From positions 5,073,239 through 5,137,238 of the forward strand of contig NC_134946.1 in assembly GCF_051020765.1 (NCBI RefSeq): DNA of 64,000 bases, in the 5' to 3' direction. The position numbers were made by a program, and so were the translations under genes. This stretch comes from Lasioglossum baleicum. Taxonomy: Eukaryota; Arthropoda; Insecta; Hymenoptera; Halictidae. Below, piece by piece: positions 32,512-45,479 of the stretch. The notes beneath the pieces were generated by a model. The model ran no database searches and had not been told where the DNA came from. It worked only from the letters and a program-made list of their open reading frames with translations. Position 1 is the stretch's first letter. Each line of letters begins with the position of its first letter.

Positions 32512-32574
32512 TAGCTATCAACATGATTAACGATTGATTGATGACTCGTTTAATGAGATTAGTGCCCAACACTG

Positions 32575-33233
32575 TTCACTGATTGCGGACATAAGCTCGA
32601 GCCGAAGGGAAGTGGTCGGTCGTGACGCGAACACTACTATTAACGATTACCATTATTCCGATTACTATTACGGCTAGGTTTTATTATGGAATCACGGTTG
32701 GTTATGATGATCGTTGTACACCGGTGCAATTATGTTTGTCGAAATCTCGTGAAAATGGAACCTCGTCGCGCGAGAGGTGAGCAAATGGGAACCCCTGCAC
32801 ACTGGAGCCGCGATACGTTTTTTAACTGACAATGGTGAGTAATCACATCGATGCGAGAGTACTGCGTGTGTGATAAATAATACATATATATATATATATA
32901 AATATATATATACAAAATATAAATATACATACGTATAGACGTTTATCGAAAGATGTACGATGTGAAAGTTGAGTGCTGGATGTTTGAGGAACACGTGAGC
33001 ATAGATTAACCGTGTAAACGTATTAATTAAGTACCTATCACTGCCAGTTCGCGCCGATCCGATTATCCGTTAACCGAGAGAGGGCGAAGGAACTCCGTTT
33101 TCCCTGTCAGTAGTACGACACCACACTTTTTACACTTTGCTGTTCTATGGGTCTCCCTTTATGCGTCGTCGGATCGCCGTGATCTGGCTCGATGAATGAC
33201 GTGTACGGCCAAGATTTTTCGTGCCAAAGACGA

Positions 33234-33264
<31 letters not shown>

Positions 33265-34440
33265 GTCTCTCTCTCTCTCTTGATGATGACATCCGATGCT
33301 ACGTCACGTCCGATGTTTGCGTCGCTTCCGTGCCGAACGAGATTAGGCGACCGCGATATTTGAGAAAGGAACGGGCGATCGGTTTTTTTGCACTTTGGAT
33401 ATACATACATATTGAGGTCCTGTCGAAGGGTTGGTTCGACGATCAGTCGCGAGTGCCGTCGTATGACACGAGATCGAGCAGATTGGAAATCCTGTCGAGT
33501 ATGGAAAGTATATGCAAGTCTTTAATAAATATGTAACAGGAGAAGCAACTGGGTGTACGTGATATTCATTCAAGACTCCTATTTGTTGTTACTTTTATTT
33601 TCGTTATCGAGGTTCGTTAAGGAACGATGAGATTTTATATATGGTCTTAAAGAGAGACGTGAAACATGTGTTCAGAAAATGTACATTTTTCTAGTCAATC
33701 TTTATATGTGCAGGATGCTGCATAATAATACTAACGATAAGTACAGTACTGCCCGCTTAATGTTTGATTTCGTGGTGTTTTTTTGTGTATTATATTAAAT
33801 GCAAGCAACATTGTTAATTATTATCTTAAATTGTTTTGTCATTTATCTATCATTTCAATCAACTTTTACTTACTTCAATAGTTAAGAAATTTTAAATACT
33901 GTATAAGATCTGACACTTGTGGATGATAGAATTTTTATAAATAATGTTAAAGTAACTAGGCGATGTTTATTTTATTTGTCTCAAAGTTTCGGTCTCGATA
34001 GTTGAATACACTTTTTACAAATTTGTATTACTTACAGATAAACGTTTTCGAAACAAATTTACTGTCCCGTACTGTAATAAGAATTTCATCGTTCTGAATA
34101 GTGTACACAAGTTTTTCTATGTATAAGATAGTTCATTTTAGACGTTAGCATAAGCCACTTGAATTTTCGAATGACGGATAACGAAATGAGAAGTGAAATA
34201 ATCATTCTATTATTTACACTACTTGCCCAGACAATAATATGTCTCTGAAAATGATTAAATTCAAGTAAAATTGTTGAATACCATCAACCACAAAATAAGA
34301 AACACTCTCTTGGATTGGACAAAGTATTTTACCGTAACGGAATTAAGAAAGTTATGAAATAATAATTAGTTATTACAGTGACACCAAAAGGTAGAGAAAT
34401 GTCTGAATAGTTTTTCTAATGACACCTAAGTAAGACCGAG
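32575..34440. other. Intergenic with simple repeats
   Basis: (TA)n near 32884-32912 and a (CT)n tract at about 33234-33280 that creates long spurious open frames on both strands. Otherwise AT-rich, nothing recognised. Confidence 0.5.
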
Positions 34441-34443
34441 ATG

Positions 34444-34690
34444 AATAAGGATTTCAAAATTTATTTCTCAAGACTTTATTAATCAGCATACTTTTCAGTT
34501 TCTATTATGATTTACAATCTACTCAATTCATAACAAGTGAGAATGTACTCAACAATATTGCATGGTAATAATAAGGATTTCAAAATTTATTTCTGAAGAC
34601 TTTTAATCAGCATACCTTTCAAATTCTATTATGATTTACAATCCACTCAATTCATAACGAGTGAGAATGTACTCAACAATATTGCATAAT
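34444..34690. repeat. Tandem duplication, period 126 bp, two copies
   Basis: aataaggatttcaaaattta starts at 34444 and again at 34570. Both copies end caacaatattgcat. A few substitutions and small indels separate them. Confidence 0.9.
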
Positions 34691-35970
34691 TTATATTAAT
34701 TTAATGCTCGCAAGAAATCGGTGTCCAGTCCAAATATTTAAACAATATTCTACATTGACCCAACACCGGCGACATTTGCTTGCATACCAAAATTAATAAA
34801 ACCCGCAAACACGTGCATAAAGCGGATGAAATATCATCGAAGATCGGATACCGTCGTAGCATCGATCGCGTCTATGAGAGAAGGAATCGCAGAGCCAAAT
34901 TGCATGTTGCGACGTATAAAACTATTTTTATGGGATATACTATCAAGTCGTTTGATTAGACCTCACTTCACGTGTTTGTTTGCCGAAGGAACTGCCAATA
35001 CCGATTACCAAAAATCACGCCAATTACCTGATAACAAGCCAAACGTACATGTGTCTTCAGTTTCGTGCACGATCACTCCGATCGTTTCGGAATTTCAGTA
35101 GTAGATCGAACGGGGGTAGAGAGGGGAGGGTGGTTAAAATTGAAACAAGCCGATAGAAGTTTTATACGTGGCAGCGATGAGACCGATTTAACTATCATAT
35201 CGCCAGATTTCTCTTATTACGACTAATTGTTATCTATCACCGGTTACTAACGATAGATAATGCGTATTATCGGGTATCGAGTCGTTAAAGACATGGTAAA
35301 ACAATACGCATGATGCGTACCTAATCGCATTCTCCAGAAAATAGAAGTTCGATTCATCCTGATCGAAGGACCGCACGTTCTCACGAATGCGTTCGCCCGA
35401 AGCGTGATCCACTGGAATAGATCTACCAACGAGTAATCAATTATTTTTTATTCGACAGATCAACAATATATAGTTTATTTTCAGTTATAAATAGACACCC
35501 GCATGCATTCGTAACAAAAATGAGTAATTTAAAACAGCATAAACACACATTAGGAGAATTTAAAAATATTCTGGAGCTATTAAACATAATAAGAAAGAAG
35601 ATTAATTTCGCTCTAATTTGTTACAATCAAGAAAAACTCTATTTTCTATAAAAATCCGCTGTTTATATAAATGATGGATATAATAAAAAAATAGTTGGTT
35701 ATTCATTGGTACGTCTAATGTATGGCACGTTCAACTTTCACACGTGACCGAGGAAAACGAGAGTCTACAATCTCGACCGAAACAGAGATCGAAGCGACGA
35801 AGCCCGAATTTTTGTTCAAATCTCACGCCAAAAATGTCGAAATGCGACGGCATCTTTGTTCCCCCCCTGTCGCTGTCGTTAACGTTTCCATGTTGATGTT
35901 CGTTGTGACTTTTTTCTATCCTCGAATTATCCGACGGCGAACGAGTCAGCTCACGCCTGAGATTAATGAA
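34691..35970. other. Intergenic, nothing recognised
   Basis: Contains a degenerate CTGCGG-family copy at about 35490-35665 (tgcattcgtaacaaaaatga ... aaaaatccgctgttta). Open frames near 35722-36102 on both strands overlap each other and the edge of a transposon; not convincing. Confidence 0.4.
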
Positions 35971-35982
35971 AAGAAAAATATA

Positions 35983-36648
35983 GGGGTGTGCGGGTACCCG
36001 AGGTTTCGGGCCGAAATTCCGAAAGTTTATACAGTTCGGATTATAGTGGGGATCGGGTCGGACGGAGTCAAATTTGAAATCCGAAAAATTTGTAATCACT
36101 AGACAGCGGATCTTTATGCATTCAGAACAAAAATGAGTAGGTGAAATTTGAAAACAGTGAGAACAGTAGAAGAATTAAAAAATTTGGTCATATTACTTTC
36201 AACCTTTTATCCGTGATGACAAGGAAAACAAATTTCTATATATTTCACTCCAGTTTCTTATAATTCAGATAAAACAATTTTAGTTTGCATAAAGATCCGC
36301 TGTCTAGTAATCACATTACAGTTTTGCATTTTAAATTTTCGGGTACCCGAGCTTTATACATTTTTAGAATGCCGACTTGACCCGACCAGAGGTACCCGAA
36401 CTTTATAAATTTGAAAATTCGATAAATTGGTAATCGTATTAAATTTTCGGGCACCCCCTCCCCCCTCCCCCGAACATTATAATCTTTCGGGATACCGATT
36501 CGACCAGACTCGGGTACCCGAAGTTTATTAACTTGAAAAACCGAGAATTTGTAATCACATTGCGATTTTGCATGTTCAATTTTCGGGTACTCGAGCTTTA
36601 CAAACTTTCGGGATCCCGGCCCGACATTTCGGTACCCGCACACTCTTG
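35983..36648. mobile_element. hAT-like element with exact 8-bp duplication AAAATATA
   Basis: AAAATATA occurs at 35975-35982 and 36649-36656. The ends GGGGTGTGCGGGTACC and GGTACCCGCACACTCTTG are inverted. The interior repeats cgggtacccgagctttata several times in both directions. It is interrupted by a CTGCGG MITE at 36100-36306. Non-coding. Confidence 0.85.
36100..36306. mobile_element. CTGCGG-family MITE, copy 2 (CAGCGG variant)
   Basis: Left tagacagcggatctttatgc and right gcataaagatccgctgtcta are perfect complements over about 21 bp. Both ends share the same T-to-A change relative to the other copies, so this is a subfamily rather than random decay. Nested in the hAT-like element. Confidence 0.92.
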
Positions 36649-36656
36649 AAAATATA

Positions 36657-37799
36657 TACATATATACAAACGATATAACAATTCCCGCATACCGTCCCGG
36701 CGTCGTTGCGAACACAGTTCAGAAGACTGCACCCGTTCTCCATCTGTTCCGAATTAACCAGACATTCTTCCGTTTTTTATATGTGGAAACTCATCGAAAA
36801 GAAGAACGATGTTGTGCAATCGATAATATAGCGTGTAAATACTCTCCATGAACGATTCTCATCACTGCGGCGATCGTACTAATAATATCAATCAAGATTT
36901 TTTAATTTTGTATAATAATAAGGAAAAGATCATCCGTGAGAGATTTGATCCGAACGAATAGTACAATTGCGGTGAAACTACAGTGGTGGTCGCAAGAAAC
37001 TCACACGACTAATATTTCTCTTTACGTCGGACAGTCATATTAAATTAGAATTATAGTACTCGAACGCATTTGAACGTTTCTTTCAAGTGACACTGAATGC
37101 ATACAACAATAGTCTCGTGTAGAAATGACATTGAAATGGGGAAAGAGTTATCACTATACTGTGGATTATTGTGCACTGAAAACGAACATTAATGACACTT
37201 TCGTTTTCGTACATCCCGTAAGCAGTAGAACGAAATATCCCTTGAATCTGGTGTTGTGCAAGATAGTCAAGGTGCATAAACGTTCACAGGCTAATCGTAA
37301 CGAAACCTATTCGTCTGGAACTATTTTTTAATGTTTACATTTCTGTATCCATACCCCGTGTGTCCATCCTTTTATGCGACTTATATACACAATACATATA
37401 TTATTACGGTTCATTCGAATGTACTTTCTCTGTATTTAAGCTGTAACTGTTTTCATTATCGCTGGACTGCGGATTTTATGTATTCATGGTATATATGATT
37501 GTCTAAAGTATATTACAGTAAAAAGTTTAATAAAGTTGAACGACGTTCTCATTTTATTTGGATCCTGTCGGACACTTTAAGTACCAGATCTCTCGTTCCA
37601 CAGTCTAGGTAATAGTGTTCATTGTCTTTCTCTTAACCACCATTGTAGGTTCGATGTGTCGAGAATAATCGGGAATTACTAACCCTTTGTCTCGATTTCT
37701 TTCGAGACTGGGCGTGCGAGAAGTACGTCATCATTAACAATTAGATTGCGGATTTTTGCGAAAAATAACAATTGTCTGCGTTTGTTGAAAGATAAGTGT
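36657..37799. other. Intergenic, a possible degenerate CTGCGG copy
   Basis: tggactgcggattttatg at 37463 and cacagtctagg ending about 37608 may bound an eroded CTGCGG MITE. The rest is AT-rich with no recognised feature. Confidence 0.4.
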
Positions 37800-38127
37800 T
37801 GAAAGAAAAATGTCGTACTTCCTTGATAGGTTCCCGAGGTTATTTGAAACAACTTTTTCCTTTGCAAAAATGTTCTCCGAGGCTTCGTTAACGAGTTATT
37901 AACGAGAAACACGGACCAATCCAGCTCGGCCAATGTCAGCGTCGCGCTCCGTGGGGCCTGCCTCCAAGGCGGACCCAGCCCATTTTAGGTCGCTATGATT
38001 GGTCCGTGGTTTTTTGTTAATAACTCCTTAACGGAGCCTCGGAGAACATTTTCGTAAAGGAAAGAGTTATTTCAAATAACCTCAAGAATCTCTCCTATCA
38101 AGGAAGTACATTTTTGAGACATCCTGT
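37800..38127. mobile_element. Foldback MITE, copy 3
   Basis: The right end is intact (gagacatcctg TA). The arms ggaagtacat/atgtcgtacttcc, gttatttgaaac/tttcaaataac and ctccgaggcttcgttaacga with its inverse show near full-length self-complementarity around about 37960. Confidence 0.85.
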
Positions 38128-39436
38128 ATTTGCCTCACCTATCTAACGTGTTCATTCCTGTTAGTATTCCAGCAACAATGTCATAAGGGTTATAATAAAA
38201 AGATTGGGGAGTATTTACCGAGGTCCAGTGGAGTAGTCCCGTGTTAAGTCAGACACAGCGTCGAGATGCTAGTACATTAATGAAAGATTTCAGGTGGGCG
38301 AAGAAGAAGCATTAGCCCGAATAAGGGGCGCGAACGAGATCACGCCGAAGACAGTGGATTGATCGAACAGTGATAATCCAACAGTAAAAATTAATAATGA
38401 GAACGAATGAGAGAAAAAAAAATATAGCGTCTTCCAGATTGCGATTTCGCTGATCGGTGCATTAAAAGTTACGCTTCTACCTTCGATTCGAGTATCCTTC
38501 GTCATCTCCCGTACCATTCCGTGGCACGATACGATCGATTCCCTTGTAAACCGTTGTATACCAATCAAATTTGTCACAATACAGGATCGTTTATTTAAAT
38601 GTACACTACCTTGTGTCTACTCAGTCATTGATGTTTGCCCCTTTCACTTCTAGGACTCTGCTAAGCGGATTTTATGCGTTTATGACAAAACTGAGGAGGT
38701 GAAACTTAAAACAATAAAAACATTTTAAAAAATGTAAAAATATAGGAACGTTATTTTCACTCAAGTAAAATTATTTACATGAGAAATAAATCTTCGTTTG
38801 GCTTCATTTCCATGCAAATATACTATTTTTCAACCTATTAAACATATTAAGAGAGGAAATTAATTTCCATGGTTGCAAATCAGAAAATTTGTATTCTGCA
38901 TAAAGCTGTCTAGTAATAACAGTTTATTAATAATTTTTCCCATCTGAAGGTTCGGGCATTATTAAACTGTATGAATTTATCTATCATTCATTTCGTTAAT
39001 TTATTATGTCATTCATAGGACGAGAGAAGGCAGATACATACATTGTTTGTACAAGCTGTTCACGATAATCAAATCTATTATCAACCAACTGCGATGTGTC
39101 TGCCTATTAGAAACCGTCCAACCGCAGTGCGGAACCGCATATAATGATTTATGCAGGGACTTGTCAGAAATCCTGGCGTACTTTTGTAATTTGTGTTCTG
39201 AATTGCGTACACATTGTTCGCGATACACGAAGATAAATGCTGGTTTTGTATTAGATCATTCTCCCGCGGCTAGGTGCACAATGTGTTTATAGATTTTAAT
39301 CGTATAAACTTCACACGGATTATCCTCATGGATCCACTAATGTTCATGTTTGTACCTCCGAATGATGATATTAAAATTATAAATTAAATTTCGGAACATC
39401 AGCTATTTCTGGGCCCATAGCATGAATAATTATTAT
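38128..39436. other. Intergenic, mostly unrecognised
   Basis: Includes a degenerate CTGCGG-family copy at about 38652-38913 (gcggattttatgcgtttatg ... gcataaagctgtctag). No gene seen. Confidence 0.4.
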
Positions 39437-39637
39437 TGGACTGCGGGTTTTTATGCAGTTATAGCAAAATTGAGTAGATGAAACTTAAAATTGTTGGAAA
39501 ATTTTCAAAATTGAAAATGTTAATATATGATTTCTCCTACATTAAAATCATTAATGGAAGAAATAACATCCAATTTGGTCCCTCTTTATTGCAATCGATG
39601 CAGGCAATTTTTATTCTGCATAATAATCCGCAGTCTA
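39437..39637. mobile_element. CTGCGG-family MITE, copy 3
   Basis: Left tggactgcgggtttttatgc; right gcataataatccgcagtcta. About 200 bp, non-coding. Confidence 0.85.
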
Positions 39638-41783
39638 ATAATTATAATAAATATTATTCTACCAATCGCTGCAAGAAATGACATTTCGATTCACATTGAT
39701 TTATTAATTTCAAATTTAGTGATCGTGACTTGCATCTCATTATAACTGTCAATTGTTAAATTAATTATTGTATATAAAGCAGTTATATCAAGCAGTGGTT
39801 AATTTCAAAATTGACTATGTCCACCCCAAACCAATCTGAGATATTTGACAATTTTATTTCTTTAACTCGGTTCCGTTCCGAACAAAATTCAAATTTAACT
39901 TTTTGAAGTTTTAGAGACTTGTGGAATCTTTCTCGTGTTAACTAGTAACCCCCTGGTGACTGGGTCTATTTTGAGCGATAATATTAAAATTAATATATAC
40001 AATTCTAAAATGTTAAACAAATTTTTATAAATCGAGATAAACATTTTTCCTTGTCTTGAGCCAGCGGAACGTCTAATGACAGTCTCATTGAATTGCAAAT
40101 ATTGTTACCAGGTCCATAAATGTAACTTCAATGCGGCATTTTCGAGCGCAGAGCTGAAAAGCCAGTAAAAAATTTGTAAAAATTAAAGTTGTCTCTAAAA
40201 TATGACCCGGTAACATTTACCCAAAGAGAACAAAACTGTACACGAAATTCTAGAACGGGCTTTGAAAACAGTATTTTACAATGTATCCGTCAACAAAACG
40301 CCAGTCCCAAAGAAACAGGGACAAGTATGTAAATATTTTTACGACGTTGTATAAATATTACGCCTAACCCTTTAACTCCGTAATTATTCTTAAAGGGGAA
40401 ACTTCGACAAGTATCGTCAACAGGGTATCTAAAAATAATCGAACGCCATGGTCGTTGAGCCACCTCGTTGGCTCCAAGCTTTCCCTTTAATGTCTTTCTA
40501 AACATTGATAGAAGTTCCAAATAAATCGAGAACGAACAACTTTATCGACAAAAATATTCTCCCAACAATAAAAATGTTTTAACAACATCATTTCCCATCA
40601 AATTGCTTAACTGTTGCTAACCATTATCTGAAACTAGTTTTCTAATGTCTTTTGATAACCGACGACAGAAATTCTGAAAAAATTAATTGAAAAAACCGCA
40701 ATACAAGTATTTTATCTCCAGATTATTATAATCAAATATTTTATTTCGTGTCGCAGATTGTTGGAAATATTTCACGATTCAGATTCTTGAAATACAAATT
40801 TCGTTTTTTGTCAAAAAATAAGACAAAAAACGAAACTCGGTTTTTTACATTGGAATAAATCACAAAAACCGAACGAACTTATTTGCCAAGCCAATACTAT
40901 GTTTCAGCCGAATAAAATGTGAAATACTAACTTTTTGAAATATTTATTTCGCATCTTTGTCTTAAATAGAACCTATCAAAAAGTTGCATAAATTCTTCGA
41001 TCTCCGATCTAAGCTGTTGATAGTGGTCGAGACTGTCTGAATACGACCGAAACAGGAGTACGAGAATCTATGGAGAGATTCGACGTTGAAACGACGAGTT
41101 GGCGTGTCCCGTCGATATGAAAGATCGAGCCAAGTTTAGATGCAGCGCTCGTGACACTGAGACGAGGGGCTCCGGGTTCTTCGAACCCTCGAGGAGATCG
41201 GGATTAAACGAAACGAATAGGTTCGGGATGGGTTCTGGTATATAATGGAAACAGGCGAGCGAGCTAATACCGCGGATCTTGGACGATGACCATCGCGGGA
41301 CTCGAAGTCGTAAAGGTTCCCGCGACGTCGCGTCGCGTCGTCTATTCGCCGGCATTTGCATTCGAATTATTTCAGCCAAATGGCCGGTGATCGATGGATC
41401 CTGGCGGGCCCCTGCTATCCTGCCGGTAGCCGAGCTGCATTCGAACGAGTCGCTTCAGCCTCATTCACATGCTAACGACGAGCGCCCCGTCGATCGATCC
41501 GGACCAATCACGGGACGGGATGCCACTCCAGATGTATTATATACATCGGCTATGATGAGCTTGTCGATAAACATTAATCATGATAATTTAAACGAACTTC
41601 CTACGGAAGCCCGAGACCGCGTATCGATCTTCGGATACCTGGCAGACCCATGTGACTGCCGCGACTGGAGCATGTCACTCGAATTGCTCGAATTTTACCG
41701 AGTGTTTCGGCATTTCGATGCCATCTCCGTTCAACCATTTATTGTACAGGGTATATAAAAAGTAATGGACGTCATTGGAGTGA
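39638..41783. other. Intergenic with a GC-richer part at 41000-41760
   Basis: 39638-41000 is AT-rich and unrecognised. In 41000-41760, frames of 103 codons (minus, 41068-41379) and 159 codons (plus, 41279-41758) overlap. Neither shows a known domain, a signal peptide or splice context. The composition is like other GC-rich islands here, so chance openness is likely. Confidence 0.35.
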
Positions 41784-41791
41784 ATTTACAC

Positions 41792-42513
41792 CAGGGACCA
41801 AAAATAACAGTTGTTCTAAAATTTCCTACGATAAAGATCATTAATAAAAGGTTGATTTTTATTGGAATTTAAGATAATCTATACAAAATATAAAGAAAAA
41901 ATTCGAAGAACAAAATGATTGAAAAATATCGATTTTTATACTTTTTTTGGTACAAGTAACAGTTATTAGTGTTGAAAAAATTGATTTCTCCTCGATAACT
42001 GTTATCGACGAAGAACTGTTTCGATTGCTCAAAGCAGTTATCGATGAGAGAAGTTCATTTCGATCGCTCGTAACAGTTATCGATGAGAGAAATTCATTTT
42101 GATCGCTCATAACAGTTATTCGATGAGATTTTACTTCGATCGCTCATAACCAGACTGCGGATCTTTATGCATTGATGGCTTATAAAAATTTTCAAAAAAT
42201 GCTGGAGTATTAATAACAGAATTTAGTACGATTTTTATTTATTTATTTCTACGAACACTATTACCAATGAAAATAGAATTTTATTTGGAACTGTTTTCTT
42301 ACAATTTGTCTAAAAAAATCGAGGATTGTATAAACATCCGCAGTCTAGTTATAATGATCGAAATGAATTTCTCTCAACGATAACATTTACCAACAGGATA
42401 AAAATTTTTCGGTTACTTGTAATCCTGGTTTGTGACCTTACGATTTTAGTCGATGAAATACTTGTTATTCCACGATTTTTTTTTCTTTTTGGTTATAACA
42501 ATTATGGTCCCTG
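41792..42513. mobile_element. hAT-type MITE with perfect 8-bp duplication ATTTACAC
   Basis: ATTTACAC at 41784-41791 and 42514-42521. The ends CAGGGACCAAAAATAACAG and ATTATGGTCCCTG are inverted. The interior has near-tandem gatcgctcataacagttatc units (41990-42120). It is interrupted by a CTGCGG MITE (42151-42348). A truncated relative with the same right end lies at about 56530-56717. No transposase. Confidence 0.93.
42151..42348. mobile_element. CTGCGG-family MITE, copy 4
   Basis: Left cagactgcggatctttatgc; right gtataaacatccgcagtctag. Nested in the hAT MITE; the relative at 56530-56717 is continuous across the site. Confidence 0.9.
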
Positions 42514-42521
42514 ATTTACAC

Positions 42522-45160
42522 CTCTGGATCGGGGGACATTTGTAAAAGAAACTTGCCGCAAAATTGTTTATGCCAATGAAAATTGTTGTGAAAGTTTGTT
42601 TTTAAACTTTTTAGACCAAGACCCTGTCGATCGAGAAGAGAAGAAGTTTGAAAGGAACAATATGTCGCAAAAATATTGTTACCGATATTAGTTTTTCGAA
42701 AATTTGATTGCGTGAAATTATTATCGTCTCCCTGCCGATTCAAATGATTTTGAAGTTGCAAAATATGAACGGAAACCACATATCCCCACTTTTATACATA
42801 AGAACATTAATCCTACATTACAAAATGCTAATGTATAAAGTATAGGTACTTACAAATTTTTCAGAATCTTCTGCTCCTCCGTCGGATCCACAGCACACTG
42901 CCATTTACGCGAATACGTCTCAATAATTGTGAAAGACGAAACACCACACTTTTACACAATCTGTAAACACTACGCAACGCACTTTCAAAAATCGTGACAG
43001 CGAACGAGAAGAAGTTACTCCAGCCACGATCAAAATAGTTCTGCGATTGTCACCTTGCTTTTTTTTTCGTGAACGGTTCAAGGTGGATTCAGGTAGGGAA
43101 ATGTAGCGTTTGTTGATTGGACACGGCCAAGGAAATTCCTTTTGGTATTGTCCTCTGTCATCAATGGCGTTATTTATGAGTTTTTGTTTGCTCGCCGCTT
43201 CGGTGGGTCTGTCGCACGTGTTGTCCATCTGCCGGGTTTCGAGTTGTAAAATAATCGGCCAGTTCGGAGCCGATTCGCATGCGTTTTTTTGCCTGTTATA
43301 ACATCCTTTCCAGGTATATCGCCAGAAGTCGGGCCTATGGGCCCGCAGTAATAATATTAAAAAGTGGTACTCGACGGAACCCAGATGGTTCTCGGAAGTT
43401 CAATGTCTCCTTGGAATCGATTTCTTTCGTTTTCATCGATCAGCCTCGATCGAACACATTGTTTGCTGTGAGAGCAGTTTTCGCGCGGAGAGAAATCGAA
43501 TCAATATCGCAGAATCACTCTGAATAACTCTAATAATATAATATTATGTTAAAAATGTTAAAATATGAGATTCTCTTCTCAGTATCTTCTTCAATGGAAC
43601 AGCCAATTAAATCAAACCACGGGCATGTCGTTTTCATTAATCAGACACCAATAATCAATGGGAGATTCAGATTCGTAAAAAGAAATTTGTCATTCGTGAA
43701 ACAGAATTATACATCCGTATAATTTAAATATTACGTCGTTAATATTAACCACTACTTCGGATGCCTTTAAAAATTACGCAGCATGGAAATGGAAATGTTA
43801 ATATGAAATGAAAATACTGAAATTCCTGCACGATCTACGTACTCTTTATACATATATTTCCGGAGTGGAAACATGACACCAACAAACTTATTCATATTTC
43901 AGAACTCTCAAACTTATTTATTAATGTATTCATTTCAAGAATTTCCGAGACTCCGAAACGTGTTCCGTCGTGTACGTTTATCGACAGGAAAATGAAAAGA
44001 TCATCCACAACGAGTATAGACGATATCACAATATTATTTGCGTTTGGTTGTTTTCGAAGAACTTGCGCCGGTAACACGTAAACGAGCTTTTTCTGATTAA
44101 AAGGACATTTAAACGATGTCGACGCATTCGAATTGCATTTCCAATAATGCGCATTTCATTAATTGAATGAAGTTACAAGTGCACCGTTTGAAAAATTAAA
44201 TTTGGACGTGCAACAATGGAATCGTTTTATTGCATTGACTTTAATTAATCGGATGTTCGTTCTCTTTATGTACATTTTTAGATTATCCGAGTGAAAATGT
44301 GAATTCTATACGTGAAAATCGATTATATTCGAATAGTTGAACATGCACGTATTAAATTAAAATATGCACTCGTTGAATTTGATATAACATTCTATTACCG
44401 AGCATTGTTGCTTGAAAATTGATTAGAATCATTATCGAAATAGTCTTGTAGTTATTCTAAAACATTGTGCACACCATTCTGTGTGTAGAAGAAGTTATAC
44501 ATTGTTGATAAGATGAACTTTCAAACTGACGTGCAACTAGCTACATAATTCATATAATATTAACATTTGGTATACACAATGCATTAATAGAGAGCACACA
44601 GCGTACTGCTGATTATTGACCCTCGATTCATAAATAATAATGTGGTAGCTACACTCGCTCGAATTAATATTAATTGATTACAAATAATATAATAGAGGAC
44701 AATGTGACGAACAGATTCTCAATTTATAAAATAAGTATATGTCCGTGTATTGTAACTAGACTGCGGATTTTTATGCGAAACAAAAGTTGTTTATATTAAT
44801 TGCAAGATATGGGAGCTACATAATTATTTTATTCAGTTGAAAATTATACAGAATAGTATTTTTAAATTCTTTAAATAAACTTACTGTTTTGCACGAAAAA
44901 ACTGTACCAACAACGAACTTGAACAGATCTACAGCTGACAGAATTAATCTAAAGTTTCCAAGAGAAACGTTCCCAAACCCGAAAGAATCATGTCTGCCAT
45001 AAATACACATTCGTAGTCAAAATCTAAAAACCCTTAGCACTCGAGTAGTGATTCTGAGGCACCACTAAAACTTGCTGTACCATTATTCAAAATATTGTTT
45101 ACGTTATCAAATATGACCGTATCTAATTAATTACTAAACATTTAGGTATTGTATGTAATA
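42522..45160. other. Intergenic, no gene recognised
   Basis: Contains a solo CTGCGG-family left end at about 44757-44776 (tagactgcggatttttatgc) and a partial CCCTT-family fragment at about 45028-45075 (cactcgagtagtgattctga). Short frames have no coding character. Confidence 0.4.
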
Positions 45161-45410
45161 TTAACCCTTTGCACTCGAATGGCGACCCTGAGGCGTCAGT
45201 AAAAATGGCCACACCATTATTCAAAACACTTTTAATATTATTAAATTCGTCTGTTTTCTATAAATTGTGAAGATCTCAACTGTTACATGAGAAAACTGGT
45301 TAAATTTCATGTGCACATGGTAAAAAAGATGACATAGAATAAAAATGATCTGGGTCGAAAGAAATGATTTTGATCTTCGAATTAAAATTGCTTCGAGCGC
45401 AAAGGGTTAA
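45161..45410. mobile_element. TTAA-type MITE (CCCTTTGCA family), 250 bp
   Basis: TTAACCCTTTGCACTCGAA at the left and TTCGAGCGCAAAGGGTTAA at the right, perfect TTAA on both sides and about 19-bp TIRs. A further partial end (ctgcaaagggtta) follows at 45429-45440. Confidence 0.92.
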
Positions 45411-45479
45411 GGTTAAAATGACTTCGGCTGCAAAGGGTTACTACAACTAACAAAAGAAACGAAAAGTGAAAGAAATTCC

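Larger units (their letters stand above)
31101..32574. mobile_element. hAT-like element hosting nested insertions
   Basis: The left end CAGGGTTGGGCACTGATTCG and right end complement (CAGTGTTGGGCACTAATCTC) form TIRs of the same type as the element at 57638-58105. No clear 8-bp duplication is left. It contains a TTAA element (31161-31374) and a TA element (31547-32511), which itself contains a third insertion (31837-32405). Confidence 0.65.

Noticed and set aside
33107..33536. Frames with long RERERE or SLSLSL runs
   Set aside because: Translations of a (CT)n microsatellite.
41068..41758. Overlapping frames of 103 (minus) and 159 (plus) codons
   Set aside because: Mutually overlapping in a GC-rich patch, no domain or signal recognised; chance openness is more likely.
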